Source: Cellulosimicrobium cellulans (GTDB lineage: Bacteria > Actinomycetota > Actinomycetes > Actinomycetales > Cellulomonadaceae). From it: DNA of 64,000 nt. Below the pieces are notes generated by a model that was given only the letters and a program-made list of their open reading frames with translations, was not told where the DNA came from and searched no databases. A program made the translations under genes and the position numbers. Below are positions 47,277 through 55,470 of this stretch, piece by piece (the stretch's first letter is position 1; each line of letters starts with the position of its first letter). Where the stretch lies: assembly GCF_024124905.1 (NCBI RefSeq), contig NZ_JAMXST010000005.1, positions 372,001-436,000 on the forward strand, written 5' to 3'.

Positions 47277-47720
47277 ATGAGCGCGCACCCGACCGCCGAC
47301 GGCGTCCGATGCCCCTGCCTGTCCGGCGACGCCTACCCGGCGTGCTGCGGCCGCTACCACGCGGGCCTGCGACCCGGCCCGGACGGCGCGGCACCGGGCC
47401 CGCACGCCCCGACCGCGGAGGCGCTCATGCGCTCGCGCTACAGCGCGTTCGCCGTCGGCGACGCCGGCTACCTGCGCGCGACCTGGCACGCGTCCACCCG
47501 GCCGGCCGACCTCGACCTCGACGACGACCTCGAGTGGCGCCGCCTCGACGTCCTGCGCACGGAGGCCGGCGGCCCGTTCGACACCACGGGCGTCGTCGAG
47601 TTCGCCGCGTACCACCGGTCGCGCACGGACCGCTCCGACCGCGGTCGCCTCCACGAGGTCAGCCGGTTCGTGCGCGAGGGCGACCGCTGGTACTACGTCG
47701 ACGGGGCCCATCCCGCGTAG
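47277..47720 (+). CDS. YchJ/UPF0225-family protein with SEC-C-like zinc motif
   Basis: A 147-residue protein. The N-terminus CPCLSGDAYPACCGRYHAG is a Cys-rich SEC-C-like zinc-binding element, and the rest (ALMRSRYSAFAVGDAGYLRA, TWHASTRP, LEWRRLDVLRTEAGG, DTTGVVEFAAYHR, RWYYVDG) matches the YchJ/UPF0225 NTF2-like fold. Its biochemical role is not established. TAGGTT 7 nt upstream suggests leaderless expression. The gene is bracketed by two copies of a 34-bp hairpin in opposite orientation. Confidence 0.9.
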   Translation: MSAHPTADGVRCPCLSGDAYPACCGRYHAGLRPGPDGAAPGPHAPTAEALMRSRYSAFAVGDAGYLRATWHASTRPADLDLDDDLEWRRLDVLRTEAGGPFDTTGVVEFAAYHRSRTDRSDRGRLHEVSRFVREGDRWYYVDGAHPA

Positions 47721-47736
47721 CCGACCGACCGCGCGC

Positions 47737-47770
47737 CCGTGGCCCGCCCCCGGGTCGGGACGGGCCACGG
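47737..47770. repeat. 34-bp hairpin repeat, right copy (inverted)
   Basis: The exact reverse complement of 47198-47231. It lies between the convergent genes ending at 47720 and 47808 and can also act as a bidirectional terminator. Confidence 0.85.
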
Positions 47771-47807
47771 CGGGTCGCGAGAGCGCGGCCGGGCGGACGG
47801 CGCGTCC

Positions 47808-49331
47808 TCAGAGGCGCGGGGCGCGACCCGTGAAGGTCTCCGCCTCGGCGAGGTAGGCGTCGTGCACCTCGCCCGCGGCGAGCGCGGCGTTCACGGCGTC
47901 GACGGCGAGGCGGCGCTCGCGCTCCACCGCCACGGGGTCGCGGCGCAGCGACGCCCCCTGGTCCAGCAGGGTCGCCTGGACGTCACGGTGGTCGACCTCG
48001 CGCGGACGCGTACCGCTCTTCGCCGCCAGCGCCGCGAGCGTGCCCGCCGCGTGGCCGATGGCCATGACGCCGCCTTGCGTCCGGAAGGAGCCGTGCGCCG
48101 CCTGGTCGGCGGAGATCGCGCGGCCCGCCATCACGAGCCCGTCGAGCTCCACGGGGATGAGCGCCCGCTGGGGCACGTCGTACGTGTCCTCGAGGTCCTG
48201 CCACGTGCCCCCGCCCGTGTACCCCGACTTGCCCTTGAGGTTGTGGATGTCGATCGGGAAGTAGCCGCGCGAGACGACGTCGTCGAACTTCTGCCCGTTG
48301 ACGACGTCCTCCCCGGTGAGCACGTACTCACCCGTGATGTGGCGGCTCTCGCGGATCCCGAGCGCCGTCCCGGTCCCCGCGAGCTGGGCGTTCTCGAACC
48401 CGGGCACCTTCTCGACGAGGAAGCGCGAGAGCGACATGACCTGGCGTCGGGCGTCGATCTCCGCGCGGGTGAGGGACTCCGCGTCGGTGGCGTCGACCTC
48501 CGCGACGCGCGTCGAGTTGAAGTGCAGGACGCCGTGGTGCGTGGTCGTGAGGAAGAGGATCGAGTCGCGGCCCAGGTAGAGCTCCTCGTCGGCCATGGCC
48601 TTGCCGACCATCTCGACGAAGCCCTGGCCGACGAAGTGGTCCTTCGGCTGCGGGAGCCGGGGCGAGTAGTCGGACACCGCGACGAACTCGGAGGCCCACT
48701 CGAAGTCCTCGGGGTGCTCGTCCATGTACCTCTTCACCGCGAGCGTGTCGACTCCCTCCATGTCGAACATGAGCGTCGCGGGCTGGGACAGCCCGTGACC
48801 GTTGCCGACGGTGTGGGCGGCACCGGCCCGCGCGGCGACGTCACCGTCGCCCGTCGCGTCGACGACGACCTTGGCACGGATCTCGCTCCTGCCGCCCTTG
48901 TTCTCCACGACGACGCCCCGCACGGCGCCGTCCTCGACGATCGTGTCCGCGATCCAGGTGTGCAGGAGCGGGGTGCCGCCGGCTTCGAGGAACAGCGTCA
49001 TGGCCGACCACTTGTACTGCTCGCGGTCGTAGAAGCACAGGTAGCTCCCGCTCCCGTGCGGGTTCGTGCAGCGGATGTGCCCCGTGGAGCCCCCCGCCGC
49101 CACCATGTGCCGGACGAAGTCGTACGGCACGCCCGCGATGACGCGCTCGTCCTTGAAGTAGAAGGGCGAGATGGGACCCAACCACCCGATGGTCGCCATG
49201 CCGCCGAGGAACCCGTACCGCTCCACGAGCAGGGTCTTCGCGCCCGTGCGTGCCGCAGCGATCGCGGCGATGAATCCGGACGGTCCGCCCCCGCAGACGA
49301 TGACGTCGAAGTCGGTCGAGGTGGTGCTCAT
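47808..49331 (-). CDS. FAD-dependent oxidoreductase (FAD_oxidored family)
   Basis: A 507-residue flavoprotein. The dinucleotide-binding VIVCGGGPSGFIAAIAAART and LLVERYGFLGGMA mark the N-terminus; VVVDATGDGDVAARAGA, GTGTALGIRESRHITGEYVL and GGVMAIGHAAGTLAALAA are typical of the FAD-dependent oxidoreductase group seen in sugar and organic-acid catabolic operons. It should oxidise an alcohol or amine intermediate; the electron acceptor and substrate are unknown. AGGAAGG at 7 nt supports the ATG at 49331. Last gene of the GntR-controlled operon. Confidence 0.87.
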   Translation of the reverse strand: MSTTSTDFDVIVCGGGPSGFIAAIAAARTGAKTLLVERYGFLGGMATIGWLGPISPFYFKDERVIAGVPYDFVRHMVAAGGSTGHIRCTNPHGSGSYLCFYDREQYKWSAMTLFLEAGGTPLLHTWIADTIVEDGAVRGVVVENKGGRSEIRAKVVVDATGDGDVAARAGAAHTVGNGHGLSQPATLMFDMEGVDTLAVKRYMDEHPEDFEWASEFVAVSDYSPRLPQPKDHFVGQGFVEMVGKAMADEELYLGRDSILFLTTTHHGVLHFNSTRVAEVDATDAESLTRAEIDARRQVMSLSRFLVEKVPGFENAQLAGTGTALGIRESRHITGEYVLTGEDVVNGQKFDDVVSRGYFPIDIHNLKGKSGYTGGGTWQDLEDTYDVPQRALIPVELDGLVMAGRAISADQAAHGSFRTQGGVMAIGHAAGTLAALAAKSGTRPREVDHRDVQATLLDQGASLRRDPVAVERERRLAVDAVNAALAAGEVHDAYLAEAETFTGRAPRL

Positions 49332-49431
49332 GGAGTGTCCTTCCTGGGTGGTGGTGCTCGTTGCCGTGCTGCGTCCCTGCGGCGGGACGGTGGGCCGGGA
49401 CGGCCCGCGGGCCGTCCCGGTGGACCGGTGG

Positions 49432-50724
49432 TCAGCCGCCCGAGTAGGCGGACGCCGCCGTCTGGAGCGACGGGAGCGGGTCGGCTCCCTTGAAGACCGT
49501 CTGCTGGCCGGCCGACACCAGGGCGGCGCTCAGCTCGTTGAACCTCGTCGACGTGACCTCGGGGCGCCCGTGCTCGGCGATGTAGTCGCGCCAGGTGCGC
49601 AGCTCCTCGGCGTTGCCGAGGCTCGCGAAGTCGTCCGAGTCGTAGACCGAGGAGCGTGAGGGCAGGACGCCGGCCTCGGCGAACGCCGTCGCCGACTCGA
49701 CCGACGTGTAGTACTTGATGAACTCCCACGCGCCCTCCGGGTCCGAGGAGTTCGCCCCGATGCCCATCGTCTGGCCGGCGACCGCCGTGGGCAGCGGGCC
49801 CGCGGCGTCGAACGGCACCGGGACGACCTGCAGGTTCTCGCCGATCCCGTCCCCGGCACGCGCCGCGCTCACGCGCTGCGTGCCCTCGATCGCCATGCCG
49901 ATGGTCCCCGCCGAGACCCCCTGCACGACGTCGTCGGCCGTCATGCTGAGCGCCTCGTCGCCGAACGCGCCGGCATCGTGGAAGTCGCTCATGAGGTCGA
50001 GCGCCGCGACGCCTGCGTCGCTCGCGAACGCGGGCTCGCCCGAGTCGTCGAGGATCTCGCCGCCGTTCGCCCACGTGAAGGGGATGAACTTCTCGACGAA
50101 GTCGGCGCCGAGGCCCTGGTCCGAGAACCCGATCGCGAGACCCGTCGTCACGTCGGTCTCGGCGCTCAGCCGTCCCGCCACGTCGACGAGCTCGTCCATC
50201 GTCGAGGGCACCTCGGCGCCGATCTCGTCGAGGAGGTCGGCGCGGTACCAGAGCATCCACGCCCGGACCTCCCACGGCACGGACATGACGTCGCCGTCGA
50301 ACGTGACGCCGTCGAACGGGAAGATCGAGTCCGCCTCGAGCTCGTCGAGCTCGGTGCCCGCCACGTCCCCGAGGGGTTGGAGCGTGCGCGCGTCCACGTG
50401 CGTCGCGAGCTGGGTGCTGTACACGTTGAGGATGTCCGGGCCCTGGCCGCTGCTCGTCGCCCGGATGACCTCGGCGTCGATCTGCGCGTAGTTGATCGAG
50501 CGGACGGTCACGGTCACGTCGTCCTGGCTCGCGTTGAAGCCGTCGACGATCTCCTTGAGCGCCTTCCCGCGCGCGTCGTCGGCCGAGCTCGGGTCGAGGA
50601 ACGTCCAGAGCTCGAGGTCGGACGAGCCGCCGGACGACGAGTCCCCGCCGCATGCGGCGAGCGAGAGGGCGAGCGCCCCGGTCGCTGCGAGCGCGACGGC
50701 CCTGCGGGTGGTGGAGGTGCGCAT
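49432..50724 (-). CDS. CUT1-type extracellular solute-binding lipoprotein
   Basis: A 430-residue binding protein with lipobox SLAAC at about 21-25 and a Ser/Gly linker. Seen: LELWTFLDPSSADDARGKAL, IVDGFNASQDDVTVTVRSIN, GQGPDILNVYSTQLAT, MSVPWEVRAWMLWYRADLLD. It delivers an unknown sugar or sugar acid to the permeases at 50808 and 51727. The ATG at 50724 follows an AAGGAAGAAGGAACC purine-rich site. Confidence 0.9.
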   Translation of the reverse strand: MRTSTTRRAVALAATGALALSLAACGGDSSSGGSSDLELWTFLDPSSADDARGKALKEIVDGFNASQDDVTVTVRSINYAQIDAEVIRATSSGQGPDILNVYSTQLATHVDARTLQPLGDVAGTELDELEADSIFPFDGVTFDGDVMSVPWEVRAWMLWYRADLLDEIGAEVPSTMDELVDVAGRLSAETDVTTGLAIGFSDQGLGADFVEKFIPFTWANGGEILDDSGEPAFASDAGVAALDLMSDFHDAGAFGDEALSMTADDVVQGVSAGTIGMAIEGTQRVSAARAGDGIGENLQVVPVPFDAAGPLPTAVAGQTMGIGANSSDPEGAWEFIKYYTSVESATAFAEAGVLPSRSSVYDSDDFASLGNAEELRTWRDYIAEHGRPEVTSTRFNELSAALVSAGQQTVFKGADPLPSLQTAASAYSGG

Positions 50725-50807
50725 GGTTCCTTCTTCCTTGAAGTGCGTGCGGAGGTGGGTGCTGCTCGAGGACGTGGGCGCGGCGCGCCGGGTCGGCGGG
50801 ACCCGGC

Positions 50808-51734
50808 TCACCCCTTGGTCGCGCCCGCGGACAGGCCCGAGACGATGCGCTTCTCCATGAGGACGAAGAGCACGATCATCGGGACGACGGTGACGACGAC
50901 GGCGGCGGTGAGCTGGCCCCACTCGATGCCGTACTGGGACAGGTAGTTGTAGAGGCCGACGGCGACCAGGCGCTTCTCGTCGGAGCTGACCATGGTCGAG
51001 GCGATGAGGAAGTCGTTCCAGACCGCGACGAACGCGACGACGGACGCCGCCGCGATGCCCGGCTTGGCGAGCGGCAGCACGAGCTGGACCATGATCCGCA
51101 GGTCGCCCGCGCCGTCGATGCGCCCCGCCTCCTCGAGCGAGCCGGGGATCGACTGGAGGAAGCCCCGCAGCATCCACAGCACGGTCGGGACCTGCCACGC
51201 GGTGTAGACGACGATCATGCCGGCGTAGGTGTCGTACAGCCCGGTGCGAACCGCGAGGAAGTACAGGGGCACGAGGATCGCGATGCCCGGGATCATCGAC
51301 GTCATGAGGATGAGGAACAGGCTCGCGTCGCGGCCGCGGAACGCGAACCGGGCGGTCGCGTAGGCGCCGAGCAGGGCGAGCACGATGGTCAGCACGACCG
51401 ATCCCGCGGCGACGACGATGCTGTTGAGGAGGTAGCGCGGCACCTGGGACTCGAAGAGGACCTTGGTGTAGTTCTCGAGCGTCGGGGCGGCCGGGATCCA
51501 GCCGCTGTCCGAGAGCACCGCGCCCTTGCTCTTGAACGAGGTCGACAGCGCCCACAGGAGCGGGAGCACGGCGAACACGGACGCCGCGACGAGGCCGACG
51601 TACGCGAGCGGGCCGGCCGGCCGGTGCCGCCCGTGGGACACCGCACCTCCGCGGGGCCGCGACCGCCGTCCGGCCCGGGTCGAGGACGGCGTCGGCGCGG
51701 TCGCCGGCGCCAGGGTCGTGGTCGTCTCAGGCAT
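50808..51734 (-). CDS. ABC sugar permease, MalG type
   Basis: A 308-residue permease with six helices and the EAA loop SLEEAGRIDGAGDLRIMVQL. The ATG at 51734 overlaps the preceding permease gene by 8 bp. In-frame GTGs at 51737 and 51743 are alternatives. The C-terminal IVSGLSAGATKG is typical of MalG-like partners. Confidence 0.9.
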   Translation of the reverse strand: MPETTTTLAPATAPTPSSTRAGRRSRPRGGAVSHGRHRPAGPLAYVGLVAASVFAVLPLLWALSTSFKSKGAVLSDSGWIPAAPTLENYTKVLFESQVPRYLLNSIVVAAGSVVLTIVLALLGAYATARFAFRGRDASLFLILMTSMIPGIAILVPLYFLAVRTGLYDTYAGMIVVYTAWQVPTVLWMLRGFLQSIPGSLEEAGRIDGAGDLRIMVQLVLPLAKPGIAAASVVAFVAVWNDFLIASTMVSSDEKRLVAVGLYNYLSQYGIEWGQLTAAVVVTVVPMIVLFVLMEKRIVSGLSAGATKG

Positions 51735-52674
51735 CACGGTCACCCCGCAGCATCTTGATGTAGGCCAGGCCGAAGACGACGTTGAAGACGAACAGGATCA
51801 CGCTGTACGCCGCGCCGAGGCCGAGGTTGAAGAAGCTGAACGACTGCTGGTAGGCCTCGAGGCTCACGAGCAGCGTCGCGTTGAAGGGCCCGCCGCCCGT
51901 GAAGGTCAGGACGAGCGTGACCATGTTGAAGTAGAGCAGCGTGAGCATGATCGCCACGACGAAGACCGTCGGCATGATCATGGGCAGGGTCACGGAGCGG
52001 AACCTGCGGAACGCGCTCGCGCCGTCCACCTCGGCCGCCTCGTGCAGCTCGGCCGGAACGCCCTGGAGCGCGGCGAGCGTGAGGATCGTCGCGAGCGGGT
52101 AGCTCAGCCACACGTTCACCAGGACGAGGGCGACCATCGCGAGCACCGGGTCGGCGAGCACGTCGACGCGGGAGCCACCCAGGCTCCCCAGGCCCAGCGG
52201 CCCGTAGTCGGGGTTGAGGAGCCAGCGCCACAGGAGCGCGGCCACGGTCTGCGAGATGACCCAGGGCATGAGGATCAGCACGCGGAACACGCGACGGAAC
52301 CTCGCGGGGCGGTCGAGCAGGTGGGCGAGGCCGACGGCGAGCGGGAGCGCGAGGACCAGCGACCCGAGCACGTAGACCATCGAGCGGCCGATCATGGCCC
52401 AGCCCTCGGTGGTGCCCAGCACCTGGGCGTAGTGCTGGAGACCGACGAAGTCCTCGACCTCGGTGTACCGGGTCTCGTGCACGGAGAGGTTGAGCGCGAA
52501 GAGGATGGGGAACACCGACACGATCGCGACGAGCACGACCGCCGGCGCGAGCAGCGCGACGGGCAGGCGGGTCGACCGCAGCGACCGGCGTCGGGGCGGG
52601 CGTGCCGGCGCACGGGCCGGCTCGACGTCCGCGGGGGGCGGCGTCGTGGGCGGGGTGGTCAGGCTCATGGTCAT
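51727..52674 (-). CDS. ABC sugar permease, MalF type
   Basis: A 315-residue permease with six helices and EAA loop ELHEAAEVDGASAFRRFRSV. The N-terminal 30 residues are Pro/Arg-rich and cytoplasmic. GGAGG at 6 nt supports the ATG at 52674. It partners the MalG-type gene, which it overlaps. Confidence 0.92.
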   Translation of the reverse strand: MTMSLTTPPTTPPPADVEPARAPARPPRRRSLRSTRLPVALLAPAVVLVAIVSVFPILFALNLSVHETRYTEVEDFVGLQHYAQVLGTTEGWAMIGRSMVYVLGSLVLALPLAVGLAHLLDRPARFRRVFRVLILMPWVISQTVAALLWRWLLNPDYGPLGLGSLGGSRVDVLADPVLAMVALVLVNVWLSYPLATILTLAALQGVPAELHEAAEVDGASAFRRFRSVTLPMIMPTVFVVAIMLTLLYFNMVTLVLTFTGGGPFNATLLVSLEAYQQSFSFFNLGLGAAYSVILFVFNVVFGLAYIKMLRGDRDA

Positions 52675-52696
52675 CGTCGACCTCCGGGCGGGACGG

Positions 52697-53566
52697 TCAG
52701 GCCTGCACGACGGCAGGTGGTTCGGGGACCGGGTCGGTGGCGGGTCGGGACACGTGCGGGACGCGCACGGCAGAGGAGGCGAGCAGACCCTCGGCGACCA
52801 GGCGCGCCTTCGTCGCGGCGAGGTCCGGGCCGTATACCCCGACGAGCGCGTCGACGTCCGGCCGGACGGCGAGCGCCGCCGCGACGTCGCCTCGGCGCAG
52901 CGCCTCTGCCTGGCGCAGGAACGGCTCCGGTCCCGCCTGCATGACTCCCGAGACGACGCCGGCCCCCCCGGCCTCGACGACCTCGGGCAGCAGAGCGTCG
53001 TTCCCGGAGTAGACGACCGCCCCGGCGGGCAGCGCGTCCACCAGGCGACCCACGTAGTCGACGCCTGGGACGCTCACCTTGACCCCGTCGAGACCGGCCG
53101 CCACCACGACGGCGGCCAGGTCCTCGGGCGAGATGTCGAGGCCCGTACGGTCGGGAAAGACGTAGGCGAACAGCTCGCACCCGTCGAGGGCGCGGCGCAG
53201 TCCCGTGTAGTAGTCGACGAGCGCCGCGCGCGGCACGGCCGTGTAGTACGGGGTGATCGCCGCGAACCGTCGGGCGCCGAGCTCGTGCGCGCGCATCGCG
53301 AGCCGGACGGCCGCGTGCTCGGACGCGGCTCCCACGTGGGCGAACACGTGCTGGGGCCCGATCTCGTCGACGGCGGCCCCGATCACGGAGAGCCGCTCGT
53401 CGTCGGACAGCGTCACGAACTCGCCGGTCGTGCCGGCGACGAAGTGCGCCTCGACGTCGAGCGTCGCCGCCCGGGCGAAGAGCCGGCGGCACGACACGAG
53501 GTCGAGCGCGCCGTCCTGGCCGAACGCCGTCACCAGGGCGGGCAGCAGGTGAGGGGTGGTAGTCAT
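52697..53566 (-). CDS. DapA-family lyase/synthase (aldolase class I)
   Basis: A 289-residue TIM-barrel protein of the dihydrodipicolinate synthase/N-acetylneuraminate lyase family. The pyruvate-binding GTTGEFVTLSDDER, the tyrosine-bearing AITPYYTAVPRAALVDYYTG and the Schiff-base lysine in GLDGVKVSVPGVDYVG are present. It should cleave (or form) a 2-keto acid with release of pyruvate or a related unit. In this operon a 2-keto-3-deoxy sugar acid or sialic-acid-like substrate is likely; true DapA function is unlikely in this setting. The ATG at 53566 overlaps the GntR stop by 4 bp. Confidence 0.88.
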   Translation of the reverse strand: MTTTPHLLPALVTAFGQDGALDLVSCRRLFARAATLDVEAHFVAGTTGEFVTLSDDERLSVIGAAVDEIGPQHVFAHVGAASEHAAVRLAMRAHELGARRFAAITPYYTAVPRAALVDYYTGLRRALDGCELFAYVFPDRTGLDISPEDLAAVVVAAGLDGVKVSVPGVDYVGRLVDALPAGAVVYSGNDALLPEVVEAGGAGVVSGVMQAGPEPFLRQAEALRRGDVAAALAVRPDVDALVGVYGPDLAATKARLVAEGLLASSAVRVPHVSRPATDPVPEPPAVVQA

Positions 53567-54258
53567 GCGGGAAGCTCTCCGTCGGTCGGGGTCGAGATGC
53601 GGGCGTGGGCCTGCACCATGCGCGTGCGGGCGCCGAGCAGGTGCTCCTGCACCTCCGCCACGGCTTCCTCCACGCGGCCGGCCCGCGTCGTCTCGAGGAT
53701 CGCGACGTGCGAGGCGAACGACGGGCCGAGGTCGATGTCCTCGGCGTTCGTGATCTGGAGGAGCACGGCGAAGGTGGGCTCGTACTGGCGCCAGATGTCG
53801 AACAGCCGCCTGCTGCCGGACAGCGCGTAGAAGGACGAGTGGAACGCGAGGTCGGCACGCGCGTAGTCGTCGTACCGGTCGTCGTCGGCCGCGGCACGCA
53901 TGGTGTCGAGCGCGGCGAGCGCCGCCGCCCAGTCGGCCGCGTCGGCACGCTGGTGCGCGAGGCGCAGCGCGAGGACCTCGATCGCCTCGCGGATCGCGTA
54001 CAGCTCGACGATGTCGTCCGCGGTGAGCCCCGCGGCGAACACCTTGCGTCGTCGCGTGACGACGAGGCCCTCCGACTCGAGCTGGCGGAGCGCGTCGCGC
54101 ACCGGGCCGCGGCTCACGTCGAACGACTCGGCGAGCCGCGGCTCGGCGAGGTGGGACCCCGCCGGGACCTCTCCCGCGATGATCATGTGCCGCAGCCTCT
54201 CGGCGATGTGGTCGCTCAGTGCCGTCGTCGGCACCGGTTCCACCGCTGTCCAGGTCAT
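53563..54258 (-). CDS. GntR-family regulator, FadR/FCD type
   Basis: A 231-residue regulator with an N-terminal winged helix (IAERLRHMIIAGEVPAGSHL, RLAESFDVSRGPVRDALRQL) and an all-helical FCD ligand domain with the metal-binding pattern of Asp/His residues (DLAFHSSFYALSGSRRLFDI, SFASHVAILETTRAG). ATG 54258 is favoured over GTG 54264 because GGGGAG lies at a good distance. It is the first gene of the operon and probably controls it; a 20-bp palindrome (54286-54305) sits 28 bp upstream. The ligand is likely the sugar acid or aldolase substrate. Confidence 0.9.
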   Translation of the reverse strand: MTWTAVEPVPTTALSDHIAERLRHMIIAGEVPAGSHLAEPRLAESFDVSRGPVRDALRQLESEGLVVTRRRKVFAAGLTADDIVELYAIREAIEVLALRLAHQRADAADWAAALAALDTMRAAADDDRYDDYARADLAFHSSFYALSGSRRLFDIWRQYEPTFAVLLQITNAEDIDLGPSFASHVAILETTRAGRVEEAVAEVQEHLLGARTRMVQAHARISTPTDGELPA

Positions 54259-54285
54259 CGCCACGCTCCCCTCTGAACGTCAGCA

Positions 54286-54305
54286 GTCAACTGTTAACAG
54301 GTGAC
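54286..54305. promoter_or_regulatory. 20-bp palindrome, candidate GntR operator
   Basis: GTCAACTGTTAACAGGTGAC, symmetric except for one base pair, between the divergent GntR and LacI genes and nearest the GntR start. The core CTGTTAACAG is perfect. Confidence 0.6.
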
Positions 54306-54306
54306 A

Positions 54307-54318
54307 GTAATCGATTAC
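54307..54318. promoter_or_regulatory. Perfect 12-bp palindrome GTAATCGATTAC, candidate LacI operator
   Basis: A symmetric site with central CG, as in LacI/GalR operators, immediately beside the other palindrome. A near-copy GTAATCGATTTC occurs at 63460 upstream of the FGGY kinase. Confidence 0.6.
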
Positions 54319-54450
54319 ACCCGTCGCCGCAAGACCCCACCGCACCGACCGCCGTCCGGCGCGCGCCCTACGATGAGCGGCACGGCGAGCACAGCCGCCC
54401 CGGCGCACCCCGGACCGGGTGCGCACGACCCCCGCCGAGGAGGCGCTCCC

Positions 54451-55461
54451 ATGACCCGTATCGTCGACGTCGCCCGGCACGCGGGCGTGTCCACGGCCAC
54501 GGTCTCCCGGGTCCTCAACGGCAAGAGCGTGCGACCCGAGCTCGCGGCCGCCGTCCACGCCGCGGTCGAGGACCTCGGCTACGTGCCCGACCGCACCGCG
54601 CGCTCGCTCCGCCGCCGCTCCAGCGACGTCGTCGCGCTCGTCCTGCCCGACGTCGAGAACCCGTTCTTCACGGCCGTCGCGCGCGGCGTCGAGGACGTCG
54701 CGCAGGAGGCCGGGTACTCCGTCGTGCTCTGCAACACCGACGACGACCCGGCCAAGGAGGAGCGCTACCTCGCGGTGGCGGAGCACGAGAACATGGCGGG
54801 CGTCGTCGTCGCGCCCGCGAGCGGGTCTCCCGAGATCGCCGCTCTGCGCGCCCGGCGCCGGGCGGTCGTCGTGATCGACCGCCGCGTGGGCCAGGACGTG
54901 GACCAGGTGCTCTTCGACAACGTCGCGCTCGGGCGGCGCGCCGCGCAGGCGCTGGTCGAGCGCGGGTTCCGGCGGATCGCGTGCGTCACGGGGCCGGTCG
55001 CGACGAGCACGGCGGTCGACCGCGCACGCGGCTGGCGGGAGGCGCTCGACGACGCGGGCCTCCCCGCCGACGACCTCCTCGTGCACGCCAACTTCCGCGT
55101 CGACGGGGGCTACGACGCGACCGTCGCCCTGCTGGCCCGGGCCGACCCTCCGGACGCGGTCGTCGCGACGAACAACCTGGTGGGCGTCGGGGTGCTCCGC
55201 GCGCTCGCCGACGCGCACGGCCGCCCCGCGGCGTCCCCGGCGGACGCGGTGGGCGGCCAGGGACCGGGCAGCGGTCCGGCGCTCGGGGTCGGGATCGTGG
55301 GCGACCTGCCCTTCGCGACGTCGCGCACGTCCGACGTCGCGCTCGTGCCCCTGGACCCCCGTGCGCTCGGCACGACGGCGGCCCGGCTCCTGCTGGACCG
55401 GCTCGCGGGCGACGAGGAGCCGGCCCGGCAGGTCGTCCAGGAGACGCCCGCCGGGCCGTGA
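54451..55461 (+). CDS. LacI-family regulator
   Basis: A 336-residue LacI-type protein. The HTH IVDVARHAGVSTATVSRVLN leads into a ligand domain (VVALVLPDVENPFFTAVARG, FRRIACVTGPVATSTAVDRA, PPDAVVATNNLVGVGVLRAL). The ATG at 54451 follows GAGGAGG at 7 nt; the frame is open further upstream but passes over the operator region. It is divergent from the GntR operon and ends 9 bp from the convergent aldolase gene. It may bind the GTAATCGATTAC sites at 54307 and 63460. Confidence 0.9.
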   Translation: MTRIVDVARHAGVSTATVSRVLNGKSVRPELAAAVHAAVEDLGYVPDRTARSLRRRSSDVVALVLPDVENPFFTAVARGVEDVAQEAGYSVVLCNTDDDPAKEERYLAVAEHENMAGVVVAPASGSPEIAALRARRRAVVVIDRRVGQDVDQVLFDNVALGRRAAQALVERGFRRIACVTGPVATSTAVDRARGWREALDDAGLPADDLLVHANFRVDGGYDATVALLARADPPDAVVATNNLVGVGVLRALADAHGRPAASPADAVGGQGPGSGPALGVGIVGDLPFATSRTSDVALVPLDPRALGTTAARLLLDRLAGDEEPARQVVQETPAGP

Positions 55462-55470
55462 ACGCCGGGC

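Noticed and set aside
52697-53566. Lysine-biosynthetic dapA
   Set aside because: Position in a catabolic importer operon with GntR and FAD oxidoreductase, and a non-standard GVKVS lysine motif, argue for another family member.
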